In this document: piece after piece, positions 1 through 6,051 of the stretch
Layout of the letters: each line of letters starts with the position of its first letter
How positions within the stretch are numbered: the first letter of the stretch is position 1
Assembly (NCBI GenBank): GCA_030432015.1
Contig: JAUIHJ010000462.1
Location: forward strand, 1-6,782
Origin: a bacterium
Lineage (GTDB): Bacteria > Planctomycetota > Planctomycetia > Pirellulales > Pirellulaceae
Length of the DNA: 6,782 nucleotides
Direction: 5' to 3'
The notes under the pieces: generated by a model
Seen by the model: only the letters and a program-made list of their open reading frames with translations
What the model was told of the DNA's origin: nothing
Databases searched by the model: none
Translations under genes and position numbers: made by a program

Positions 1-1
1 C

Positions 2-196
2 TCACGTCGCGACCACAACATCTGGGGGCGCACCGAACGGCCAACCAACAGTCAACCCACATGAATCGCGAACGGACCTGTAAATTTCGAATTCTGCGAC
101 CACTTTGACGGGTGCGAGCAGGTAGGTGGGTTCGTTTTCTGCATTCGCGATGCGCTGCTGAACCGACCCCTTGGTCACTCCTATCTTGTGCAACAT
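2..196 (-). CDS. Possible small minus-strand gene or 3' gene remnant, product unknown
   Basis: A 64-codon frame runs from an ATG at 196-194 to a TGA at 4-2. I do not recognise the product. The peptide is mixed and globular-looking (for example KVVAEFEIYRSVRD near residues 31-44) rather than arginine- or proline-rich like an antisense shadow. A hand count over the first 40 codons gives G+C of about two thirds at codon position 3, just over half at position 1 and one third at position 2, the order expected of coding DNA on this strand. The same frame stays open upstream to 625, but that part is antisense to the strongly supported plus-strand gene and reads like a shadow. Its ATG would overlap the start of that gene, so both starts are unlikely to be right. 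It could be a C-terminal fragment left by a rearrangement near 160-196, or chance. Confidence 0.22.
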   Translation of the reverse strand: MLHKIGVTKGSVQQRIANAENEPTYLLAPVKVVAEFEIYRSVRDSCGLTVGWPFGAPPDVVVAT

Positions 197-1952
197 GGTC
201 CTGCTCTCGGCCACGGTGTTGGTGTCCCAAGATGAATTGGTCCAGATCGAGGTACCACTGCACAACACGGCGATCGTCGACATCCACCGCGGCGTTCTCC
301 GGCTGTCCGGTGGCGGGACGCAGACCGACGCGACGATCCGGGTCGCAGCCGGTGCACGAGCTGAACTGGCCCATGGTGATATTTCGATTTTCGGGACAAC
401 GACATTCGAGGGCGCCGGCTTGCTGGAAAACACCGTCAATGACGTGATCGTCGATACGGATGCCATCCTCCTGCTCAACATGACCTCGGATGGGTTTACA
501 ACCAGAGCCACGCTGGCCCACCAAGGCCTCGTCATTGCCGGCTCCGCAATCAACCACGGAAACGCCACCCTGTCCCGCGGGGCGATCGCGGCCCACGGTT
601 CATTCATCAATGAAGGTGTGACCACGTGGACCGGAAACGGGCGAATTCAAGGTCCAGGCTTCACCAACAATGGACTGCTGGAGTACACCGATGACGCCAG
701 CGGAACCCTGGACGAGGGTACGATCACCAATCGCGGACGCTTTCATCATCGGTCAACGCGCGCTTTGACCCTCCACGCTGCCACGATCATCAACGAAGCC
801 GCTGGCGTCTTCGAGCTACTTGAGGCTGGCGGGTTCACAACCGGCTTCGGCAGTCCGTCGCACCACTTTGAGAACGGCGGCGTCTTTCGCCGTGCCGGCG
901 AGGCGGCGACCGTGACGATCGATATCGGTTTCGAAAACAGCGGTACTGTGGAACTCGCATCCGGCACTACGGTCTTCGCTGATGGTTTTGCACAAACGGC
1001 TGGCGAAACGTCCTTGGCGGGTGGTGATCTGTCCGTTAATTCGTTGCAGGTCGATCTGCAGGGTGGCACCTTGCGCGGCAGGGGCGAGATTACGGGCAAC
1101 GTCACCAACGGCGGAACGATCCAAGTTGGCGGCGCCAATCAATCCGGCACACTCGCCATAACACACAACTACCTGCAAACCGCGACCGGTTCGTTGGAGG
1201 TCGAACTCGGCGGGACCGTCGACGGAGCCTTTGATCAACTGGTCACGAACACGGCCGGCGGTACGCAAAGCGCCGAGCTCGGCGGGACGTTGGACGTATT
1301 CCTGATCAATGGGTTTTCCGCCGCCTCGAACGATTTTTTCCCCATCCTCAGCTTCGACACTGCGGTTGGAGATTTTGCCACCACCAACGGAACGGACTTA
1401 CCCAACGGCCTCGTGCTGCAGCCTGTCGTAAATCCAAATTCGTATTCCCTAACTGCCCTGCAGGCCCTCCGCGCGGCCGAACTTCGTGCCACCGCGTCGT
1501 CACCCGCGACCATTGATGCGGGCGCAGCGGACTGGCTGTTCGCGAGTCTCCTGGAGCGACTGATTGGCGATGGGCTATCCCGAACCGTGGTCGACCCGGT
1601 GCGCAGGACCGACATCCGCGTCGCCGACCTTGCCGGCGACCGCCTCGCACTGGCCGGTCACGGCCTGATTGTGTTGGACCGCGACGCGGCAGGGAACGGC
1701 TGGTACGTCGATCCAACGCCCGGTTCCGATCGGGAGTTCACCCCTTCGAGGAACGAGCGAATCGTGCAGGCCCGCCTCAGCAACACTGCGGCGCAGCACA
1801 TCGACTTGTTGTCCGTGCTGTCACACGAGTTCGCGCATCTCCTTGGTGCGACACACGACACTCCGTTCGACCCTCTCTCCATGACGCTGGGGCCCGGCGA
1901 GCGAGAATTGATCGATGCGGACACCTTGGCCGCATTGGCAAACAGGCGGTAG
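171..1952 (+). CDS. Beta-solenoid repeat protein with C-terminal matrixin-like zinc metalloprotease domain (5' end uncertain, possibly truncated)
   Basis: Probably a cell-surface or secreted protein. Residues ~20-315 are G/T/N-rich with recurring N-x-G turns (INHG 127, FINEG 145, FTNNG 164, ITNRG 185, FENGG 233, FENSG 254, VTNGG 311), as in right-handed beta-helices. Residues ~316-428 resemble the module closing autotransporter-like repeat proteins (LGGTLDVFLINGF). The C-terminus, ~454-593, carries GNGWYVD at 508-514 and the zincin motif HEFAHLLGATH at 552-562: H552, H556 and H562 would bind zinc, E553 would be the general base, and M571 is a plausible Met-turn. Its cleavage target is unknown. 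Numbering uses the TTG at 171; ATG 195 would remove eight residues. Neither start has a clear Shine-Dalgarno sequence. The N-terminus has a hydrophobic stretch but no basic n-region. In-frame stops at 81, 123 and 159 block extension, so an N-terminal part may be lost. It converges on the large membrane-protein gene. Confidence 0.85.
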   Translation: MVTPILCNMVLLSATVLVSQDELVQIEVPLHNTAIVDIHRGVLRLSGGGTQTDATIRVAAGARAELAHGDISIFGTTTFEGAGLLENTVNDVIVDTDAILLLNMTSDGFTTRATLAHQGLVIAGSAINHGNATLSRGAIAAHGSFINEGVTTWTGNGRIQGPGFTNNGLLEYTDDASGTLDEGTITNRGRFHHRSTRALTLHAATIINEAAGVFELLEAGGFTTGFGSPSHHFENGGVFRRAGEAATVTIDIGFENSGTVELASGTTVFADGFAQTAGETSLAGGDLSVNSLQVDLQGGTLRGRGEITGNVTNGGTIQVGGANQSGTLAITHNYLQTATGSLEVELGGTVDGAFDQLVTNTAGGTQSAELGGTLDVFLINGFSAASNDFFPILSFDTAVGDFATTNGTDLPNGLVLQPVVNPNSYSLTALQALRAAELRATASSPATIDAGAADWLFASLLERLIGDGLSRTVVDPVRRTDIRVADLAGDRLALAGHGLIVLDRDAAGNGWYVDPTPGSDREFTPSRNERIVQARLSNTAAQHIDLLSVLSHEFAHLLGATHDTPFDPLSMTLGPGERELIDADTLAALANRR

Positions 1953-2055
1953 CAGAGATCGCCAACGGCTGGGAGACGCGGCCGCTGGGAGAGTTGGTCG
2001 CGGGAAGTCGGTCGCTGAGAGCAGGTCGCTGTGACTTCGCCGCTGAGAGTCGGGG
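1952..2055. repeat. Degenerate 14-16 bp tandem repeat between convergent genes
   Basis: About seven imperfect copies start at 1952, 1968, 1984, 2000, 2014, 2028 and 2042. The first three units are 16 bp and the later ones 14 bp. Each begins with a version of GCTGRGAG (GCAGAGAT, GCTGGGAG, GCTGGGAG, GCGGGAAG, GCTGAGAG, GCTGTGAC, GCTGAGAG), and several end in GGTC or a near match. The array starts at the last base of the TAG of the upstream gene and stops about 38 bp short of the end of the minus-strand gene. It has no coding role that I can see. It may be a decaying minisatellite, a protein-binding array, or part of the 3' untranslated region of either transcript. Confidence 0.6.
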
Positions 2056-2093
2056 CTCGGCGACCGCCAGAGTTCCAGGGGTCCAACGTGAGG

Positions 2094-5000
2094 TCAATTC
2101 CCCCGAACGCGAGCGGTCCCTTTTCGGAATGCATCAAACAGATCGCGGTAGGCTGCAGGCGGCTCGGAGACTTCACCCGATTCGCTCATCCCGCGCGTGT
2201 CGTCACTACGCACACGCCGTTGTCGCAGCTTGGTTTCCGGCGATCGCAGGCCGAGGCTCCGCAACGATTCATTCAGTTCATGCCGCCCGCCGTCCTCGAC
2301 CGCGGCCTGCTTCAGCCGCTGCCAACGATCAACAAACTGTTTCATCTCTTCCGGGGTCCAACCCAGCTCCTTCAGTAGTTCCGGATTCGGTCGAGATTCC
2401 TGATCTTTCAAATAGTCGATCACCAGGTCTGTGGCTTGTTGGGAGTACGTCAGATTGGCCGCATCTCCATCGGCAACTTCCATGGTTGGGTCCATTCCCG
2501 AATTGTGCCGCACGTCCGAGGGCACGCCCCCACCGGTCGGCAAACCGGCATCGCCCGGCCGATTTCCGCCGCCGCCACCTTTTTGTGTATCACGTGGTTT
2601 GCGGTTCTCGTCACTGCCGGCCGCTTCCGGTGCAGAACCGTTGGTACCGTCGTTCTCCTGATTGCCATTGGGATCCTTGCGTGCCGACGAACCCTGGCCT
2701 TGTTGATTTCCGGCGGAGCCCGTCTTTCCCGGTGCTTCCTGCTTGTTGCCGGCGGTATTTGAGGTCTCTCCATCACCTGATTCGGACGAAGCGCCGGCGC
2801 CGTCATCGGCCGAGCTATTCTGTCCGGCGCTATCGTTGCCGGCCTGGTTCGCTCCTTGACCGGGCCCCTTCTTGCCACCACCGCTCTGGTCGCCGCTCTC
2901 GCCACCTTCGGAGTCCGATTGTTTCTTACTGTTGGTGGACCCCGGATCGCTTTTCTCTTGCGGCTCGGTGCTGTCGGGATTGCCGCTCTTGGGCTTATCT
3001 CGATTGGTGACGGTCTGATCTTGCGAACTCTCCACCGAGCCAGTCCCTTCGGTATCCTGGCTATTTTGACCGGCGCCCGATTCGCCGTTATCACCACTAC
3101 CGGGCTCTTTGGGACGCTGATCCGGCTCCCCTGGAACGTCCGGCTTTTGCTTCCCCTGCTGTTCGCCGCTGGTGGGATTGGTGTCTCCTCCTTCGCCTGG
3201 ATTGCCGGCTTTTTGGTCGCCTGCGCCCCGCTTTGCATCCGGTTGCTGTGCGCCGTCGCCCGGTTGGGGCGTGCCGTCCGCGGGTGGGCTGGACTTGGCC
3301 GGAGACTGCGAATCCTCGCTGAACAATTGGCTCTTGGTATCCGATCCTTGTGAGTTGCCTGCGGCGTCACCCTGCGGCTTGCTGCGATCGTTAGCGTTGC
3401 CGGATGGTTTTTCCGAGGGTGTCCCGCTGCCAGGTTGCTCCGCGTGCTGGCCGGGCGGCGTGTCACCGCTGTTGTCACTTGCGTCATTGCCGTTGGGGTC
3501 GGATCGCCCTTGCCCCTCGGCCTGCTCGTCCTTCATCCTTTGCAGCACTTTCTCGAAGACTTCGCCATCATGCAACTCCTTGGGCGGCGCGTCACCGCCC
3601 TGCCCTGCGCTGGCGCCGTCCGGCTGCCCGCTCGATTGCGGCGTGCTTCCGCCGCTGCCGCCTGACGAACCCGTATCGCCCGGTTGAGACTGGCCATCCT
3701 GTGGCGCGCCGGCGCCACCCTGGCCTTGCTGCGACTCGGCATCTGGCGAGCCCGATTGACTGCTCGACTGGCTCCCACCGGAACCATCCTCAGACTTGCT
3801 CGCCTCAGAATCCTCGGGGCCCTTTTCCTGGGGATCGTCTTCTGGTGGGGAGGAGGGGTCGGGTGCCGGGCGATCGGGTGGTGAGTCACCCTTTTCTGAA
3901 TCTTCGGCCGGCGGTTTGGCGCTGTCGGGATTGGTCGGATCGCGCTGCGGTTGTTGCTGATCGCTACCGGATTTTGACGGACCGGCGTCGCTGTCGTTCG
4001 GCGTGGCACCGGGTGACGTCGGCGCTGGTGGATCCGGCACGATTTCGATGAGGTAATTCCGTGTCCTCGCGACATTTGGCCCAGACTGATTCCCGTCGAC
4101 ATGATCTCCGGGGAATGGTACCCGGTTGTCCTCGGCGACGGCCCAATAGGTCACCCGATCGTTGGCCGCAAGTCCCAATCTGGCAGGAGCGAATTCATAC
4201 GTGACGATGGTCTGGCCACGTCGACCGCGAGGCTCCTCGAACATGACCTCGTCCAGAACGTCCGTTCCGCCCGCCACGGCACGCAACTTCAACCGCCGCA
4301 GCCCAAAGTCCGGATCGACCGCCCGGACCTCGATCTTGCGCCGACCGCTGACGGGAACGGTGATGCGATTCTGGATCGGATCGAGGATGCTGACTTCGGG
4401 CGCCAAGTCTGGAACGACATCAATCTGGTGTAAAATGGGGTGCTGACTAACGTCCCCGGCGGCGGTCACAAAGGACAACTGGTAAGTGTCATAGACGGGG
4501 GTCCTGCGGTCGCTCGTCAAGGCCAGCGTGAATGTTTGCCGTGCGGTCCTGTCCTGAAAATCCATCGCCAGCCGAACGGGCGGGCGGGCCGCATCGGTGG
4601 GTTGATGTGGATTGAATGTAATCGCGGCAGAACGAATGGGCTTGTTGGCTGTGGCAACAATGGTGACCCGGGTGCCTTCGAGCCCACGAATGTTGCCCTC
4701 CCGGTGCACTGTCTCTCGGGGTCGGCCGGTATAGCCGGGGAATTCATAGTCCAGCGAGTCGACGGCAATCGTCGGCGCTGGAGATAGCGTCACCGTAAAC
4801 CGTTCGGAAATGGCGTCGCCAGATTCGACGCGGTAATCCAGATCATGTTGGAGACCGGCCGTGCCGGCTGGCAATTGACCGTGGTAGGCAACACCATGGT
4901 CGTCCAACTGCATCGCCACGCGACGCTCGACAGTCTGTCCATCGCGTGTGCTGTAGACCAATGTGACGGCGTCTTTTTCCGGTCGTGCACCGCGGATGCG

Positions 5001-5729
5001 GGCAACCACATCGACGAACTGCCCCTGAACGACCTCCACCGTTCCTGGCTTCACTTCGTCGATCACGACGCGACTTGGCCGCGCAATGGCCTGCCAGGGA
5101 ACGGCAATTCGCGCCGCGGTCTGAAAGGGGTTCTTGGGGGACAAAATGGCATACGCCGCGCCCAACGTCAAAACCGCGGCCAGCACGTAGCCGACCTTGA
5201 TCATCTTCGACCGGTCGACTGCGGTCTCGACAGGAACGCTGGCAAGGTCGACCGCCGCTTTGTGCTCCATCGCTTGGTAGACGACCCGATGCACCGACGA
5301 CTGATTCGCCCGAAACATGAGGAAGTTGATCAGGCTGTTCTTCAGGTCCGGTGTGCCTTGCTCGATCGATCTGGCCGCATACAGCGGATTAATACGTCGC
5401 GTCAGCAAGGGCAGGACGGAGTTGTAGAAATGCCAGCCACAGCCTCCCAGCAGGATCATCAATGCCATCAGCCGCGCCCAGACACCCAGACCCAAGATCC
5501 AGTGGTCAATGATCGCGGCGACCAGCAGAAAGCCGACCGAGCCGGCAGCCAAGACCATCAAGGCAGTGCAGAGATCCACGAATTTGACTTGAGCCTGGGT
5601 CTTCCGGAGTTGCCGCTGGACCGACGCACCGTATCCGCCTGCGCCGCTGCCGCTTGGTGGTTGATCACCGGCCGGCCGTGGGCCGGCGGCTGCGGGCGGG
5701 GAATTTGAATTCGCGGTGTCGGTGGCCAT
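2094..5729 (-). CDS. Large planctomycete-type membrane protein (DUF4175-like) with a long disordered linker and a conserved-looking C-terminal module
   Basis: The protein has 1211 residues and no assigned function. Predicted membrane helices lie near residues 51-74, 83-107 and 178-196. Basic flanks (RKTQAQVK before the first, TRRINPLYAARS after the second, RSKMIK before the third) place the N-terminus and residues 108-177 in the cytoplasm and everything after ~197 in the periplasm. The cytoplasmic segment contains SIEQGTPDLKNSLINFLMFR (121-140), like a motif I recall in related proteins. Residues ~205-565 are beta-rich and Ig-like. Residues ~566-1090 are low-complexity S/G/Q/D/P/E. Residues ~1092-1205 form a helical C-terminal module (LGWTPEEMKQFVDRW, 1122-1136). 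The start is ATG at 5729-5727, with only a weak AGAG upstream. Such proteins often sit near MoxR/DUF58/BatA genes; none is adjacent here. DUF4175 similarity rests on architecture and memory, not a search. Confidence 0.9.
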   Translation of the reverse strand: MATDTANSNSPPAAAGPRPAGDQPPSGSGAGGYGASVQRQLRKTQAQVKFVDLCTALMVLAAGSVGFLLVAAIIDHWILGLGVWARLMALMILLGGCGWHFYNSVLPLLTRRINPLYAARSIEQGTPDLKNSLINFLMFRANQSSVHRVVYQAMEHKAAVDLASVPVETAVDRSKMIKVGYVLAAVLTLGAAYAILSPKNPFQTAARIAVPWQAIARPSRVVIDEVKPGTVEVVQGQFVDVVARIRGARPEKDAVTLVYSTRDGQTVERRVAMQLDDHGVAYHGQLPAGTAGLQHDLDYRVESGDAISERFTVTLSPAPTIAVDSLDYEFPGYTGRPRETVHREGNIRGLEGTRVTIVATANKPIRSAAITFNPHQPTDAARPPVRLAMDFQDRTARQTFTLALTSDRRTPVYDTYQLSFVTAAGDVSQHPILHQIDVVPDLAPEVSILDPIQNRITVPVSGRRKIEVRAVDPDFGLRRLKLRAVAGGTDVLDEVMFEEPRGRRGQTIVTYEFAPARLGLAANDRVTYWAVAEDNRVPFPGDHVDGNQSGPNVARTRNYLIEIVPDPPAPTSPGATPNDSDAGPSKSGSDQQQPQRDPTNPDSAKPPAEDSEKGDSPPDRPAPDPSSPPEDDPQEKGPEDSEASKSEDGSGGSQSSSQSGSPDAESQQGQGGAGAPQDGQSQPGDTGSSGGSGGSTPQSSGQPDGASAGQGGDAPPKELHDGEVFEKVLQRMKDEQAEGQGRSDPNGNDASDNSGDTPPGQHAEQPGSGTPSEKPSGNANDRSKPQGDAAGNSQGSDTKSQLFSEDSQSPAKSSPPADGTPQPGDGAQQPDAKRGAGDQKAGNPGEGGDTNPTSGEQQGKQKPDVPGEPDQRPKEPGSGDNGESGAGQNSQDTEGTGSVESSQDQTVTNRDKPKSGNPDSTEPQEKSDPGSTNSKKQSDSEGGESGDQSGGGKKGPGQGANQAGNDSAGQNSSADDGAGASSESGDGETSNTAGNKQEAPGKTGSAGNQQGQGSSARKDPNGNQENDGTNGSAPEAAGSDENRKPRDTQKGGGGGNRPGDAGLPTGGGVPSDVRHNSGMDPTMEVADGDAANLTYSQQATDLVIDYLKDQESRPNPELLKELGWTPEEMKQFVDRWQRLKQAAVEDGGRHELNESLRSLGLRSPETKLRQRRVRSDDTRGMSESGEVSEPPAAYRDLFDAFRKGTARVRGN
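2460..4034 (-). other. Region encoding a ~525-residue low-complexity, predicted disordered linker
   Basis: These codons (residues ~566-1090 of the membrane protein) encode almost only S, G, Q, D, P, E, N, T, K and A, with very few large hydrophobic or aromatic residues. There is no exact tandem repeat, so it appears to be a composition-driven spacer rather than a recent repeat expansion. One short amphipathic island interrupts it at residues 717-740 (nucleotides 3510-3581): HDGEVFEKVLQRMKDEQ. The low-complexity DNA is stop-poor in several frames, which produces long spurious open frames on both strands. By the topology reading it lies in the periplasm and could span a considerable distance there. 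Confidence 0.8.
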
Positions 5730-5746
5730 ATTTTGTGACTCTGGAT

Positions 5747-5778
5747 TTCGCCGCCCTGGCGGAAGTCCTGGTGGCGAA
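5747..5778 (-). promoter_or_regulatory. Imperfect inverted repeat in the leader of the large membrane-protein gene
   Basis: The arms TTCGCCGCC (5747-5755) and GGTGGCGAA (5770-5778) are inverted copies with one mismatch, around a 14-nt loop. A competing smaller hairpin, CCGCC-CT-GGCGG, lies at 5751-5762 and overlaps the left arm. The structure sits about 18-49 nt upstream of the minus-strand ATG, where it could be an operator or an RNA hairpin affecting translation. At this GC content a chance occurrence is possible. Confidence 0.25.
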
Positions 5779-5863
5779 TGCCTTCCACCTAATTAAGTTG
5801 TTTGATAGAAACACCTTATCGTTGCCGTGACGCAGCCACGAAGGAGCCGCCTCGCTGCCCTCA

Positions 5864-5869
5864 ATTATA
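5864..5869 (-). promoter_or_regulatory. Candidate -10 hexamer (TATAAT) for the large membrane-protein gene
   Basis: The minus strand reads TATAAT exactly, in otherwise GC-rich DNA. Transcription would start near 5857 and give a leader of about 128 nt before the ATG at 5729. No good TTGACA-like -35 box is found 16-18 bp upstream, so this is only a candidate. Confidence 0.22.
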
Positions 5870-5978
5870 GACGACCGCCAGCCCGCGATGGCCTCGGAAA
5901 AGCCAATAAATCGGTTGGACGCCTTGAGTTTGGGGACGTTCAGGCGGAGGATGACGATACGGGTGGTTTGCAGGCAAT

Positions 5979-5992
5979 CGAGGCCAGCCTCG
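5979..5992. promoter_or_regulatory. Palindrome upstream of the dehydratase gene, candidate operator
   Basis: CGAGGC-CA-GCCTCG is a perfect inverted repeat with 6-bp arms and a 2-bp centre, ending 59 bp before the dehydratase ATG. Sugar-acid catabolic genes are often controlled by dimeric repressors (GntR or LacI type) that bind palindromes of this size. No regulator gene is in the window and no second copy was noticed, so the role is inferred from position alone. Confidence 0.25.
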
Positions 5993-6051
5993 CCAACCAA
6001 CTCGCGACACTTCGACCGACACCGCATCTTCAGAAAGACAGACCCCCTCCG

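Larger units (their letters stand above)
5730..6051. other. Divergent intergenic region (322 bp)
   Basis: This region separates the divergently transcribed membrane-protein and dehydratase genes and should hold both promoters. I see a TATAAT hexamer on the minus strand, an imperfect inverted repeat beside the minus-strand start codon, and a 14-bp palindrome upstream of the dehydratase. It is locally more AT-rich near 5790-5820, with clustered stop codons. Both strands have long open frames through it, but they lack recognisable protein character. No convincing gene or RNA is visible. Confidence 0.6.

Noticed and set aside
1207..1294. Two near-identical stretches CTCGGCGGGAC about 66 bp apart in the metalloprotease gene
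   Set aside because: They encode the similar beta-strand motifs ELGGTVDG and ELGGTLDV, a normal internal similarity of this module rather than a separate DNA element.
2038..2062. Possible terminator hairpin (CGCC...GGCG with an inner GAG...CTC) between the convergent genes
   Set aside because: The stem needs a 3-nt bulge, is short and has no T-tract on either side; it overlaps the tandem repeat, which explains most of the pairing.
1994..3010. 338-codon plus-strand frame crossing the tandem repeat and the antisense of the large membrane-protein gene
   Set aside because: It is antisense to a strongly supported gene, rich in R, P, S and H, with no recognisable domain or initiation signal.
2450..3487. 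Long arginine/proline-rich frame on the minus strand (345 codons) overlapping the large membrane-protein gene in another frame
   Set aside because: It lies within the low-complexity linker, whose codon bias removes stops in other frames; its composition is typical of a shadow and has no domain character.
5941..5961. Possible plus-strand promoter boxes for the dehydratase (TTCAGG / GATACG-like)
   Set aside because: Neither box matches consensus well enough and the spacing is wrong; no better than chance in this region.
5809..6051. Open in-frame extension upstream of the dehydratase ATG, which could give an N-terminal extension from GTG 5827 or TTG 5968
   Set aside because: Third-position G+C drops to about half over the stretch checked (5881-5976), the sequence lacks domain character, and ATG 6052 already puts the SAF core near the position seen in E. 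coli UxaA.
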